64,000 bases of DNA from Carya illinoinensis (taxonomy: Eukaryota; Streptophyta; Magnoliopsida; Fagales; Juglandaceae), in contig NC_056752.1 in NCBI RefSeq assembly GCF_018687715.1, forward strand, positions 2,852,001 through 2,916,000, given 5' to 3'. Made by a program: the position numbers and the translations under genes. The notes below the pieces were generated by a model. It did not search any database, was not told the origin of the DNA, and saw nothing but the letters and a program-made list of their open reading frames with translations. Below are positions 46,352 through 60,600 of this stretch, in pieces. Position 1 is the stretch's first letter. The number at the start of each line of letters is the position of its first letter.

Positions 46352-47260
46352 CACTACAAGGATTTGGGCTTTTTGCAGCGCCTAAAATCCTTGCAAATAC
46401 TCACTAAAAACGCTGCAAATTCTCAATTACAGCGTTACCAACTTCCTTGCACGTTCGACGGTATAAACCCTTTATTGTTGCTCTATTGCAACGAAACCAT
46501 AAAAATGCTGCAACTGAACTCTATTCCAGCGTATAAATATCACTGTATTATATTTACTTTCACGCTGCAAAAATCATCTACATATTCGGTAGTTAGCGCT
46601 GGAAAACCTCACTTACAGCGCTCATTATCGTTGCAAGTTATAATAAATTCGCTGCAATAGATTACCCCGTCCAGCAGCGTGTATATATTTTAGTTGTTTT
46701 TGGCAGTAATTCCAACACTTTAATTCGCTGCAATTACACAAGAATCGCTGCAAAAAAAATTTGTCAATAGCAACAGTTACGTATAGCACTGTTGTTGATT
46801 ATATTTGCAGCGAAAAGTAACACTGTAATTGTCACTTTAGCGCTGCAGAAGCATGATACACAAAACTACAATTATTAGTTTCGTTGCTTTAGACTTTTGT
46901 TGCAACACTAGAAAACCGCTGCAATTGAAATATAAGCGCTGCAATTAGCGTAAATCAAAAGCAGCAAATATTTAAGTTGTTGCTTTAAAGGTTTTACAGC
47001 GCACAATGGTCGTTGTAGTTGAGAATTTGCAACATTTAAAAACGTTGCAATTAACGTTAAACTAAGGCAACAAATTTTATAAATGTTGCTTTTATATCTA
47101 TTTGCAGCGTTCTATGGCCATTGCTTTTGGAGGTTTGCAACGTTAAGAAAACGCTGCAATTAGGGATGTGCAGCAATTTTAGTGTTCTTTGCAAGGCTTT
47201 AGGTTTACAGTCGCTGGTCATTTGCAGTGACCAATAATCGCTGCAAAAAGCTTAGGCCAT
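46352..47260. repeat. Left subterminal array of CGCTGCAA motifs
   Basis: About 25 copies of CGCTGCAA, TTGCAGCG or one-base variants occur in both orientations over 900 bp, roughly every 30-40 bases. In characterised CACTA elements such subterminal repeats bind the TNPA protein. The right end has a much shorter array. Confidence 0.85.
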
Positions 47261-50200
47261 TTTTTTTTTATCCGCTTTGGCTAAAGAGCTGGGCTATCTG
47301 AAATGTCTATTTTTCACACTCAACTAAATTATTAGTATTTAAATCACTAAATTATTAACAGATCTAATTTAGTGACAAAATTGAAATACTTATATATCAC
47401 CAAAGACCCTGATGAAATAATATTAGGTATTTTTGTCAAAATACCTTAAACCCAGTGATTCCTAATATTACCAATACTTTTTCACCTACATGAAACGGCC
47501 ACAATTTGCCCAACAATCCAATATTAAGTACTCCCATAAATTACTAGTATAACATAATACTAAAACCTGGAACTTCCCTTAGTTCCACTCATTAATATGA
47601 TGGATCAAATTAAAAAAGAACCATTTCCTTGTGATATAATAAATCAAACACATTCATTCATCTAATCCCAGTTTAACATGAGACCTTAATGTAGTTATGG
47701 GCTATACATTGGGGTGGACCACATGGAACCAAGAACCTACAAGTTACGAACTACTAAATATATAGTGCACAATGTCCAGCTCTTTTATAATTAACAATGT
47801 TATCTAGACCAAGTGCACCTGGGCATTGGTGGTGCAGGCTAGAACAACTTCATCGTGAACTGCCCTATGTGTTGGAAACTACTTTTGCATTCTTGATAAT
47901 GTCTCTCTCTCCAACAAAACCTGGCAGGTGGGATAAAATGAGTAGTCAGGCGATTGCAATATACTAATTTGCATGCATGCTTGCTGAAAAACAGAGAATG
48001 AAACAAAAAAAATTCCACCAAGAGCAGCAAGATACCCAAAAAAAAAACGCTGAAACACATATCCAAAATTTGGAGTTAGAAACCATAAATTCAAGGGATT
48101 GTCTAACTACACAATGACTAGCTGATTATCAAGCATATTGATGATGATCTAGACCCTCATGCATCATGGTATGATCCTGCACTGTCATTGGAAACCACTG
48201 AAATATTAACAACCCTTATGCGTACTTTTCAGATATTTTGCTGGAATATATGAGAAGTGCTTATCCTTGTAGCATAAATTACTAACTGCAGCAGATTATA
48301 TAATAAACATTTATGTACATAACGACTTGTGAAAAAGGAACATCATTCTATCTTGCCCAAGAGTGAAGTTCTAAAAGAACTTCAATGGATCAACTTCCAT
48401 TCAAGTAAGATTGACACCTCAGGATCCCATCAAAACCCATATTGTCTAACGGTTCAAGTTCATATGCTAAATAACATACTTTACAACTTGCAGCGTTACC
48501 TAATTTTTTTTTTCCAGGTTTGAAGCATGGCCCAACATCTCAGCAGTATGTATTAAATTTCTGGAAATTTCAGTTTTAAAACATGGGATATTGTTAATGA
48601 TATTTACATGGTTCTGCTCTTAAGATGTTAAAGAATCCTATTTGTTATTAGGAGGAAGATAATGATGCCGAGACCATTAGTTTCGCTGGTCCAAATGCAC
48701 ATATTGAGTGTTTGATTGGTTCATGTAACCCAAAACATGAATAAAGATAGAGAGTAACTGCATTCAGAATTTAACATATCATTTAACAGCTATTTTTTCC
48801 TGTCATTTAATGCAACAACCTAATTCACTCTTCTGGAATTCTTGTGTCTTCAATGTGTAAAAGCCCTTATGGCAGAATCCATTAATGCAGTGATTACTCC
48901 ATACATCAACAGTTACCCAACATTTCATTTAGTACCCGGTTTCTTCTTTGACAAAGTTAGTGATGTGTACCTGTTTACTGATCCCCACAATTCCCTCCAT
49001 GGATTCAACAACTTTTTTTCCGACCTTCAGCTAGAGTAATGGCTTCTTGGAACTTCACATTTTCCTGCATGTACAAGGAGATTTTAGTGAGATAAGTTGC
49101 ATGTACAAAACAATTATCAATCCAGTAAGCTAATTTATATTGGTGTACAATCTCTCATGACTGGCAAAATCAATTACATATAACATAGTGAGGCCCAAAT
49201 CATCTAAAGAGCAAATTCCAATCAATATGCAGCATGATGCCTTTATTTATAGTTGTTCTCTGCATCACCAATGGCCAGACCATAACATCCTCACTCTTTC
49301 TACCTAAATACCATTTAGTAGTTAGAAATATTTCAGTTATCATGAAACAGGTATATGTCCCAAAACAACCTCTTAGAGATCCTTCTAAAAATACTTAGAT
49401 AGATATGGTCTATTTCATGTAGTGAGAACTGAAAATTAAATTACAGCAGCAAACAATTGTAAACCTGTCCACGTCCTGAATAACATGCACTGGTTGTTGC
49501 CTCATGTGGTTTAGCTAATATCCTTTTAGTCACACAAGTTTTAAGATCAAAGAATTAAAACTAGCATGTTTTGAAGTAGGATTTTCCCATTTTTGGCTAG
49601 GGTAGTTGCTGATTATTACTCACTAATAACCAACCAGAAATCCTACCTGTGCCATTATTGCTGGATGGGTCAGTTTAATGTGGACATCAGTCCAACAGAT
49701 ACATGTTGGACAGAAATCGTAAAGTATAGCTTGGAAGGTATTGGTTCCAAAAGTTTGCACATCAATACAATATCAGTTTTGGTAAAGGGTAGTTCACCTA
49801 GAAACAAGGTATTTTGACAAAATACCAGCAATTTCGGTGCATATAATCTATTAAAACACATTTTCCTGGGAGACCATACCTGAATCAGAGAAAACATGTG
49901 CTTCACCACAAATGAATATCATAAGAAAAAAAACTGAGGCAATGAAAAAACGAGTGTTTATTTCACATTTACCCAAAGGCCAACATGTATTAAAATACTT
50001 TAACATGAAACAATAACAGGTATAATAACTAATATGGCAGTGCATTTACCATACCTCAAGATATATGAGACCCCAGTCACTCCATGTGATATAGATGGGT
50101 CAGTAAATTTGGAGTTATTTCCATCCAATTGCCTCATCTTTCCTATAGAGTCAAAATACATTAAAAGATCAAGATGAGACCTCTCTACCATAGATATACT

Positions 50201-50856
50201 GAAAATAGTACACAAATTCAGCTTAGTGTTATACATAGTGGAGTTTCAAACACAGTACATGGCAGAAATTGAAAAGCATGAATCAGTTGCAGTACTTATC
50301 CCTCTATTTACTGCCTTAATGAAACTGTTCACACAGATCACTATAGGATGGTTTAAGCTAGAATTCTATCAACAAAGGTGGGATTCACCAATGAATCTAA
50401 ATTAGTGTATATAAGTCCATCACTATAAGTGATTTTATAAGGCCTTACTTATCATGTTAAACTGAATAAGAATAGTATCAAATGAAAGAGAAGGAATCTT
50501 GGGGTTACTTAACTTCCATATAAATTTGCATCTACTGGACAGGGTTTAATCCTTCACATAATTGAAAGTAGCATTGCTGAAACCCCGCTCTTGAGCCCAC
50601 TCCAATCACATCCTGAAGACCAGCATTGCTTGACTATATGTGAAGCCCAAAAAATCCCAAAAAGTCCTTATCCAGTTCATTGCTTGACTATATCTGAAGT
50701 CTCATACAGTCAAGCCCAAATACTCCCACCAGTTGCCCTTTGCCTCCTACACATTACAAAAGTAGACAACCTTTCTCGTTGGGTGTATATATATATATAT
50801 ATGTGTGTGTAGGACTATTTATATACATATATAGTTTATATCGTGGCCACCCACCA
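47261..50856. other. Noncoding internal part of the CACTA element downstream of the TNPA-like gene
   Basis: About 3.6 kb with no recognised gene. Short frames on both strands lack known domains. A stretch near 48860-49080 on the minus strand reads as a plausible but interrupted protein-like segment (VVESMEGIVGISKQVH) that I cannot identify. Confidence 0.45.
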
Positions 50857-53194
50857 TCATATTGAATACCAAGAAGTTGCCCACACTACCCAAAAAATAT
50901 TTATATAACAGTTTTGGTCTTCGCTCAAGGAGTCTCTCCAGTCTGTGTTTCCCCGGAAATTGAGGAAAAATTCCTTCATCAACTTATCAGTTTCATTTTG
51001 CCTCTCACGAAGTCTCATGACTTTGTCCTCAATTGCTTCAAGCTGTGTCTTGTACCCCTCGGCATCTTTCCTGTAATTCTCAGCATCTTTCTTGTAATTG
51101 TCTGCATCTTGCTTGTATTTTTCAATCATTGCAAGGTACTCTTTTTCTCTCTCCCTGTCCCGCTATCTTGTCGAATTCGGGATGACCATCTCTCCTAGCC
51201 CCCTTGAATATCCAGGTCTAGAGCCAAGGACCTCCCTAAATACGGTAGCTGCTGCCTCATTGGTGCGTTGCTCAGGCTCGAGACCATCCAGCCTCTCAAC
51301 CATCTCCTTCTGCATGTGAAAATTTGAAAAAGGGTGTATTGTTAAGTCGTGTAGTGACAGGTCTTCCAAATTTGATATTCAAAAGCAAAAGCTGGTAACT
51401 ATCCTACAAATCACTATATATAACCTAATATACTGATCATACTCACATAAGTGGCTTCAGTTGCCTCGGTGACAAATTTCCCAGTCTTCTTTGACCAATG
51501 AGTCTCTTTATAGAACTCCACCAAATCCGCATTTGCAGTCCGCTACAAGTGTGTAAGGATGTCAGGTATATGTTCATGTGAGATCAAAATATTTTGTTCG
51601 GGAAAGATATGCACATATGCTAGCCGTCAATGAAAAGCTAACAGAAATATACAATACACAATGCACAAAAACACAAGGACACCCTACATTTCTTAACCTT
51701 ATAGTCACAAATGGAACTTTATAGGCAATAAAATTTTTTCCAAAAATTCAAGATTAGGATTGAAACTGTTCCCACACAATAAATAACATAATTTCAATTC
51801 GAGCATTCTATAAACCAATTTCACATAGACCAATTTCAATATGTTATTTTAAATAACCAATTGCCCAGCATGTTGGAATTCGTAGACTAGTGGGAATGCA
51901 TCAATAGGTTTGTGATTGAAATGATCAGCAAGACAATGGCAATTGTGACATCATACTAGACTAAAATCAGGTCGAAATTACATACCTTCTCCTCCAAGAT
52001 CCTTACAAAGGATTTCCGGCCAGTTGTGTGGTTGACATATAACGCCTTTCTATTCTCCCGATTTTGCCGAGCCATTTTCTGACATTGTATACCCAATGTC
52101 AGCTTACCCAAACCACATATTAAACAGACATAAAAAACTTTCCCTTTTTAACTTCCTCCAGTTTTATATTTTGACTAAAACAAATACATACCTTGAATTC
52201 GTCGCTTCCCCACCTCCGACACAAGGTAACCCAAACGTTCAAGTCAACCATTGAACATCCAGTGGCCAATGCTTCTTCGTGGCTTTCAAAAGATTCATAT
52301 TTTTTGTGTAATTGGTGATGGAATGCATTGAACCTCTTCCTCAGTTGCTTCAAGACGGTCAACCTATGATTCTCCTGATCCCAATCCAACACGAAGTCAG
52401 CCTACATTGAAAGCCAATTGAGTGTAATATGTTATTCTCTTTTGCACAATAACCCCAATCTAGATTAAATGAAAAGCACATATCTTACCCTCACACGGTC
52501 GACCAACTCATCCTTTTGTGCCTGTGGCACATCGGTCCATCTCGCATAGCTCATATCGCAGTGTTGTTTTACAATTTGCGTTAGCCGTGCTGTGAACATG
52601 GATGAGTTCGCACAGCATGATGACGTTTCGCTGTCATTAATCTTCAACAAAACTTTTCCTTGCCGTCTCAACATTTCGAACGCAATACACTTAGCTGGCC
52701 CACGTTTTCGTTTGGGCTGCTCCTGGTTTGTTTCAGTCATTGTGGGGGCAGTCGCTTCTGTATTACAAAGATAACAAAATGAAACTATCAGTCTTAAGAA
52801 ATCATCTTTCTTGCCTATAGCGATAGGGTAAAGAAATGACAACCGTACCGATATTATCTCCGTTTGGTGGGGTGAGAACCGTACCCATATTTTCTCCGTT
52901 AGGTGGGGGGACAATAGTAACAATGTTCTCCCCGGTAGGCAGAGGCTCTCTTACAGGTGAGGGTTCTCTATCCGGCTCAGGTGGGGGCATCGGAATGGGA
53001 CATGGAGGCTCCCATGGATGACTGGGAGGCTGAGTTGAGTCATCCGAGCCGGACTCATTATTGTCATTGGGAGGGCTGTGGTATGAACTAATACGAACTC
53101 CTCGTGGTCGGCGTGCTCTGGTTGAGTAGGGTACAAATCGACGGCCTCGGGAACGTCGTCCAGCCCCTCTTCCTTGGGAACTTTCTGCCATCAT
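50857..53194 (-). pseudogene. TNPA-like gene, Transposase_24 family, six exons, one internal stop
   Basis: Exons on the minus strand: 53194-52849, 52757-52489, 52401-52192, 52078-51986, 51542-51447 and 51309-50857, joined in consistent phase with GT/AG borders. They total 1467 bases (488 residues). The first exon is basic then proline-rich (MMAESSQGRGAGRR; repeated PPNGEN/PPNGDN). The second to fifth carry the Transposase_24 pattern: RWTDVPQAQKDELVDRV, RLTVLKQLRKRFNAF, NRKALYVNHTTGRKSF. The last exon is a heptad-rich coiled coil (YKQDADNYKKDAENYRKDAE) suited to dimerisation. One stop at 51163 precedes the coiled coil. Relatives of this protein bind subterminal repeats of CACTA elements; here the probable targets are the CGCTGCAA arrays. 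Exon borders are my prediction. Confidence 0.8.
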
Positions 53195-54020
53195 GTCATC
53201 TGCATATATATACAAAACCCCATTCACAAGTCAGAAGCGATTCCAACCAATTTCAATCAAATAAGGCATGGGATCTACAATATAAATGACAAAGCAGTCT
53301 AATACCCATTTTTAATGCATTTTTCTACTAAAAGAAATTCCTATAGAGTCAACATATTTACCTCCAGGGTTGATCCTCATTTCTTGCTATCTGAAGTTGG
53401 CAATAGACAGACTTCAAACAGTTTTCCCCCTGTGTATTTGTTAAGACTTGGTTATTTGCCAAAGAACAACAATAAGCCCAAATGGTCAATTAAAAACATG
53501 TTATATATATACATGATGTCTTAAAATTAAAGTTTTAATTTTATTAGTAATAGGAGTTGGAGTTGGCACACGTTTCAATCATATAGCCATCGGACAATAT
53601 TATAATACCCATGTCATATATATGGTAGTATTCACTAGAGATCAAGGAAATGACAAAGTTGGGAAGTAATCAATGCTACATAGATGTTTCACTACAAAGT
53701 TTACATGCATTAATCATCCCAATCCAACGTCTGAGTTGCATCAACTTTTTAGACCAAAAAGCCGAGCATGTAAGAAACATCATTACACCTATGATCATAA
53801 TCTTGCCATTCCGAAGTAAATGATTTTTCAAACTACTGATTATGAAATGTAACATTACTTGACCCGATTGTTACATCGTCGCATAACAATCGTCGTATCA
53901 TTCTAGTTGGATTTGAAAGAAGCATACATATATATCAGGAAACCTTATATTGTCCATATACACATTACATAAAAGGTAAACTCAAATAGCAGAAGTGCAG
54001 CAACAATTCAACCCAGTTGC

Positions 54021-57000
54021 CTAGTCTGATAGAGACTCGTCTTCTGTGGAAAAGTCCTCCTCATCTAAATTTTCCCCATCACCAGAAGCATCTCCCGAAC
54101 CAGAATCTATCATGTCATCGTCAATAAAGTCTTCCACACCCAAGTTCTGACCAACCGAACTTGACCCTTCTTGTGCCTCAATCAAGATAGGTTCTATATC
54201 ATCCCTATTCAGTGAAGTTGTCACTGGACATGCATTGCATTGAAGTGGTGCATAATCATATGACTCCTCAGTTTCTTCATATGCATCATCATCACTTGTT
54301 GAGCCATCAATATCTTCTACCACTCTTGGCACCGATGGAATGTCATATACATTCCTGTTCGTGTACCTCTGCACCACAAACCATCTCCCTTTAGCCCTTA
54401 TATCTTTGATGTAAAAACACTAGGAAGCCTGGCATGCCAACACAAATGGTTCATTCTTATACCAAGTCCTAACCATGTTAATACTGGTCATATGGTTATC
54501 AACTCGTACCCCTCGTCTTGGATCACCAACGTCAAACCAATCACACATGAATAAGTACACCCGAGGCCAACCCATGTAGTGTAACTCCACGATCTCATTA
54601 ATAACACCGTAGAAGTCTAAATTATTAGTATTTTCATCCCCAGTTACCAACACCCCGCTGTTCTGTGTACGGCGCCGAAGTTCACGCTGTTTAGTATGGA
54701 ACCTTTTGCCATTTATTATGCACGCAGTATAGGATGCAACCCACCATTCAGGACCACAAACTAATGCATATAGATCATCGGCCACATCAAGTGGGTTGGT
54801 GATACGCTGGTCTTGAAGCTACATCAATATATTGTTGGAAGTGAAATCAGTTATAGATTTTTCAAGGCCAATCCTAAAGGGTTTGGTTCATCTAAATAGA
54901 TAGGAAGGAAGCTAACTTACACGTTTCTTCAACCAAGTTGGAAATTCAGTATGATGTGTTCGATCAATAGAATTAGGGTTGTGCACCCTACATTTCTCGT
55001 AATGCTCCCTGCATTTGGAGAAGCCAAATGATTATCATCATTTTCAAAAAGATGTGTAGGTTTGTATCCAATATAATGAAATTAATATTTTGTAAACTTG
55101 AGGGATTATCAATGCTTACTCTAGGTAAGGTCCAATCTCAGCGCAATTGTTGAGGACGTACCAGGTTGCTTCAGTTAGGAGTTTATCTGATAATTGCCTA
55201 TTCCCAGCGGTACCAATTGGACGAACTTTCTGGTTGAAAATTGTGAAGCCATCATTACTCTCGGCTTCACCATCAATGTTGCGGTCAACTCGAGTAAATT
55301 TCGTCTCAACATCTTGGAGATACAATGAGCAAAATGTTAGGCATTCAATGTGAATGTAGGCTTCGGCTATTGAGCCTTCTGGTTGGGCTTTATTCTTAAC
55401 ATACTGCTTGAACTTGCCAAGATATCTCTCAAATGGATACATCCACCTATATTGTACTGGACCACCAAGTATGGCCTCACGGGGTAAATGCACAGCTAGG
55501 TGGACCATGACATCGAAAAAAGATGGGGGAAATATCATCTCCAATTTGCATAGAATCGTGGCAATATCAGTTTGAAACTGTGATATTTGGTTAACATCCA
55601 GGGTTCGGGCACACAACCCCTTGAAGAAAGTGCACAGTTCAGTCAAGGCCAATCCAATATCAGGTCGTAAAAACCCCCCAACAACAATAGGAAGTAGTCT
55701 TTGCATGAAAACATGACAGTCATGGCTTTTCAACCCTGAGATTCGGCAATCTCGTACAGAAACACAATGTGAGATGTTCGAAGCGAATCCATCTGGAAAT
55801 TTCACATCGGCCAGCCATTCAAAAAACTTCTTCCTTTCCTCACCGTGTAATGTATACATTGAGTGTGGCATTGTAACACGTTCACCATCATACTTCAAAT
55901 GTAATTCTTTTCTGAATCCAAAAATCTCCAGGTCACGTCGAGAATTGATATTATCTTTAGTTTTACCAGGAATGTTCATTAAAGTGCTCAATATGTTATC
56001 AAATATATTCTTTTCAATATGCATAACATCTAGATTATGTCAAAGACGCAGGGTCACCCAATACGGTAGCCTGAAGAAAATGCTATATTTTGTCCAGTTC
56101 AACTCTTCAACAGTTCGTTTTCTCTTTCGATGAGATTTACCGAATTGCACATCCCCAAGCATCAACAGTTGAGCTTCAATATCTGATCCTTCTAAAACCC
56201 TTGGTAGCCTGCGATGATCTTCTTTACCATTGAACAAATTTTTTCTCTTTTGCCACTTGCGATCGGGCGGCAAGAAACGACGATGTCCCATATAACAATG
56301 TTTCCTACCATACTTCAACCAATTGGCGTCTGTGCCCTCATTACAAGCAGGACAAGCCAATATTCCTTTTGTTGACCACCTAGAAAGAATTCCATAGGCT
56401 GGAAAGTCATTGATTGTCCACATTAAAGCAGCGTGCAACATGAAGGTTTCCTTTGTGGAGGCATCATACGTAGGTACACCTTGTTCCCAAAATTCAAGCA
56501 GTTCGTCGACTAACGGTTGCAAGTAAACATCAATGTCATTACCAGCAGATTTTGGCCCAGGAATAATGAGGGATGTCATGAAGAATTGGTCCTTCATGCA
56601 CAACCATGGCGGCAAGTTATATGGTACCAAGATAACCGGCCAAATGCTATACGGTTTAGCCATATTGTTGAAAGGATTGAAACCGTCACTTGCGAGACCA
56701 AGCTGAACGTTGTGAGCATCCTGTGCGAACCAACTGTAGTCTTCATCAAATCTCTTCCAAGACTCTGCGTCTGCAGGATGTCTCATACTTTCCCCATCAT
56801 CGCTTGGTAGTTGCTCTTTATGCCATCTCATTTCACGTGCTATATTTGCAGTCATGAAAAGACGTTGCAATCTTGGCTTCAAAGGAAAATGCCTCAACAC
56901 TTTTTGAGGGATAGGACGAGCCTTGTGTGTATTAGGCACCCACCTTAAAGCCTTACAGGTAGGACATTCATTAAGATCAGCATTTTCCTTCCAGAATAAG

Positions 57001-57677
57001 ATGCAGTCATTGGGACATGCATGAATTTTGTGATAATTCATACCCAAACCCCGCTCCAATGACCTTGACTCCTCATATGAATGTGGCAATTCTGCATTAG
57101 GAAAGGCAGTCTGCAACAAATTAAGTAGCATATCAAACGACTTTATTGACCACCCACTGAGTGTCTTAATGTGTAACAACTTCACAATGAAGGACAGTTT
57201 TGAGAATTTTGTACAGCCAGGAAAAAGTGGACGTCGGGCATCCTCTAGTAGCTGATCAAAAGATGAACTTGGGAAGGGATCTGGTATTGACGCAGCAGTC
57301 GGCAATGGATTACTATGATCTTGGGCGTGGTCAACAAATGTGCCTGCTCGAATATCATCTAACATATGATCCATGTCATCAATGTATTCATTGGAATAAC
57401 CAGCAACACTATCGTCGTCGTCATCATTGAAACTTCGTGTTTCCTCCTCCCCATGAAAGATCCACTGCGTATAATTTGGATTGATCCCTTTCATGAACAA
57501 GTGAGTCTCCACATCAAATATAGGCAAGAAGAGAGTATTACAGCATGCACGGCATGGACATCGAATGCGATCACTTCCTCGAGAATGGTTTCGTGCTAGG
57601 TTGAGGAAAGTGTTAACCCCCTCGGCGTATGCAGGCGATCGAAGTCTATTGGGCAAGTTCATCCAGCTTTTGTCCAT
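54021..57677 (-). pseudogene. TNP2-type CACTA transposase gene, three exons, two internal stops
   Basis: Exon 1 57677-55120, exon 2 55008-54921 and exon 3 54818-54021 join in phase to 3444 bases (about 1147 residues). The N-terminus has the Transpos_assoc domain (MDKSWMNLPNRLRSPAYAEG, then CPCRACCNTLFLP). The core is the TNP2/Transposase_21 domain (EMRWHKEQ, ASDGFNPFNN, CPACNEGTD, NLDVMHIEKN). Exon 1 continues with DUF4218-like text (KSHDCHVFMQRLLPI, YPFERYLGKFKQYVKN). Exon 3 carries DUF4216-like text (RRTQNSGVLV, RVYLFMCDWFDV), followed by an acidic tail. Stops occur at 56040 (TGA) and 54420 (TAG), both explainable by one transition; no frameshift was found. The start is set by the conserved MDKSWM. 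A noncoding 5' exon near 62646-63030 is likely. Confidence 0.88.
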
Positions 57678-60600
57678 CTATAATGGTTGAAATCAGCATA
57701 TTAGTTACTTGGTATACTAAATAGGGTTCCATTTAGCTATACAAAAGATCTCTTGTGATTTTGATTAAGTGGAATGGTGTGCATCAAATAAGCATCCAGC
57801 TCAAAGCAACATGTAGTGGATGACAATAGAAGATGGATGTGATGATGCTAAGCGGGGTTGTCATGCTGATCGTTGTGGAATGATACAGGTTGTGTTGAAC
57901 AGTTTGGTAAGAGCTGCCAGTGGCATACCAATTGCTGCAGAATATGTCATCGTGCTAAATATGGTACTGGCTAGGGTAGTTGTTAGTATATGGCGTCAAA
58001 ATGCATATAAAGATTTTGACAAGAATTAGAACTAGAATAGAGGTTATGGAACCGTGTAGTTGGTAAATACAAGTAATTTTTTCTGTTTTAGCTTTAGATA
58101 CTGATTTGATGAATTCGCTGCAAACAGCAAATTTGAACTGCAATTGAAAATGAAGGTACATCCTACTAAAGTATGGAGGTTGTGAAAAAGGATGTGTGAC
58201 AGTGATGTGGATTCATGTTTAATGAATCCATTCACAAATGACTTGTAGATGTTAACAGTGTATGATGAACGTCTGTATATCATGGATGACTTTTCCCCAA
58301 ATTGATAATCCAATACGTAGAAGGCTCACTCACTCCATAAAGTGTCACGAGCTGTTAATTTTATACCAAAATGAAGCGTGTTGTGATAGTAGGGGAAACG
58401 GTTTTATCTAAATACCCAGTGATGTATTCAAAATAGCTCCAATCAATATTGAGTGTTAAAATACCACGCAAGGAATGATAATCGGGCTATGACATATTGT
58501 GTTTTTATGTTTTTCATTCATCCTCAATGATTCTAGTGTCATAAACTGCATAAATGACATGCACGTAATGCATCAATGGAAACACAAAAATTTACAAAAG
58601 AATTAACAATATTTAGACATTTATAATACCCCAGAATTTCTGATACATCAGCCACCATCCAACTTCAAGAATATAAGCGAAATGGTAATAATGGTGCAAT
58701 ATCCATCTATAAAAATAGGAGTAACAAAAATGTTCGAGAAGGGTAATATTGACCCTTCTAAAATTGCCTTCATATACAACCTAACATGTACATATACTCA
58801 TAATAAGGTGACACTAAAAGTATTAGTGTCAGAAAACCAATTGCAGGAAAACCAGCTGAAAGGTAGCATTGCTAAACTTCACATCTAAAGAATTATGCCG
58901 AAAAGCATGAGGGAAAACCATAAGAACTGAAACTACCATATTGCCACCTATTGAAACATATGCTAGCATGGTTTGTTCCTCAAGTATAAATATATCAATC
59001 AAGGCATATAATAGTGGTTACTTAAAAAGACCATCCAGTAATTACCTCAAAAAATGGGCCCCTGTGAGCAAGATAATAAGAAGAATCGATCAAATAAAGC
59101 TCCAAAAGTTGCAGTTCACCTCATCCTTCACGTATTCCTAGGGTACAAAACAATGATGGCATTTGTTTAGGAAACAACTATGCAGCATAAATAACAGGAA
59201 AGACAGCAATACGTAAAATCATATATGTATTAAATTTCCAGAGAACCTAATATCAATACCAGAAACATATATATAGAGTAGATTATTACAGATAGAAAAG
59301 ACTGCCACTTCCAAGTTAGAAATGCTTGTCCTTCAAAAAGATATGGTAAGAGGAGTGTTAAAACTATTATATAGTGTCAGTGTATCTTGTAGGATTTTAT
59401 AAAACTATCTAAACTTATGTATCTAAACTAGTATGAACATTAAAGGTTCCAAAACATCCTAATGAGTAGTTCTATGGTAAAATCAGTTAACCAACAACAC
59501 CTTGTAACCTTATCTAATCTTATTGTTAGATAAGAAAAATGAAATGAGTAGAGCTAAATACTAATAGGTTTTGGAAGGATAATATCTTGGTCTAGGATCA
59601 AGATGAGATCAACTAAGGGAGGAGCTGGGAGCAAAGTTTAATACCCAGAATAGCCACAACTTTAAGTGCATTACTATATCCCTTTTTTAAGTTTTTTAAG
59701 ATAAGTTTTGATAAGATAGAAGATACACATTTTTTGTAAGAAAAGAGAAACATTTCCCAGACTACTAAATCAAAAACTTTGGATAAAAAGGGAAATATTG
59801 TAAAATGAAAGTAAACTTGTACATTCAGATCAATGTACCTTAGATTGATCATAGATGGCTGTAAAGTTATAAAATAAATAACAAATTGAAAGTAGAAGAG
59901 GGAAAATGAAATAACTTCACTAAATTTCAAGGGATTTAGTATGTGCTTGAGAGAGAGCGAGAGATTTTAACAAATCTCAAAACCTAGCAAACCAGGTCCT
60001 CAACGCTGCCATATCAAAAATCCAACACAAATTCCTAATCTTTTGTTCAAAAAGCAACTTCTGCAGTTATGAATGAGTCTAAGGATTTGGTTTTTTAAAA
60101 TTAGAGCAGTTAATGATTAATATGGTGATTCTAAGGTAGCAACATTATTAAAGTTTACATTGCTGGAAGATGTGGGGGAAATTTTGACTATATCCAAATT
60201 TGATATTGTATGCCCGAGATACATTTCGGCTCCAAAACACTTCAACCTCTAATACCCATAACTTGACAATGCGAAACAGAGAAGAGCAGGTTGGGATGAC
60301 TTGAAATCTGACAATTTCAACTCATCACATTTAGGCTGTTTGGAAGATGGTGTTATTATGATTAACGTGGTGCAAAAGTGAAATGAGATTCACGAGGTTA
60401 ATGTGAATGAGGTGACAAAAGAGTTATAGGCAGGAGCAAGACCACTAAGAATAAAGGAAATAAGATCTTCCTCGTCAACTGGTTTCCCCACAACAGCTAA
60501 TGGATTAGCCAAAGACTTGGCTTGTTGAAGATAGATACCACAGGACATCACTTCCTGGTGTAGGTTTTGAAGTTGTCTATTAAGCTGAGTAATACAAGAA

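Noticed and set aside
54021..54377. Acidic frame that could be read as a separate small gene
   Set aside because: It is in the same frame as the preceding segment, separated by a single stop, and continues the DUF4216-like exon of the TNP2-type gene.
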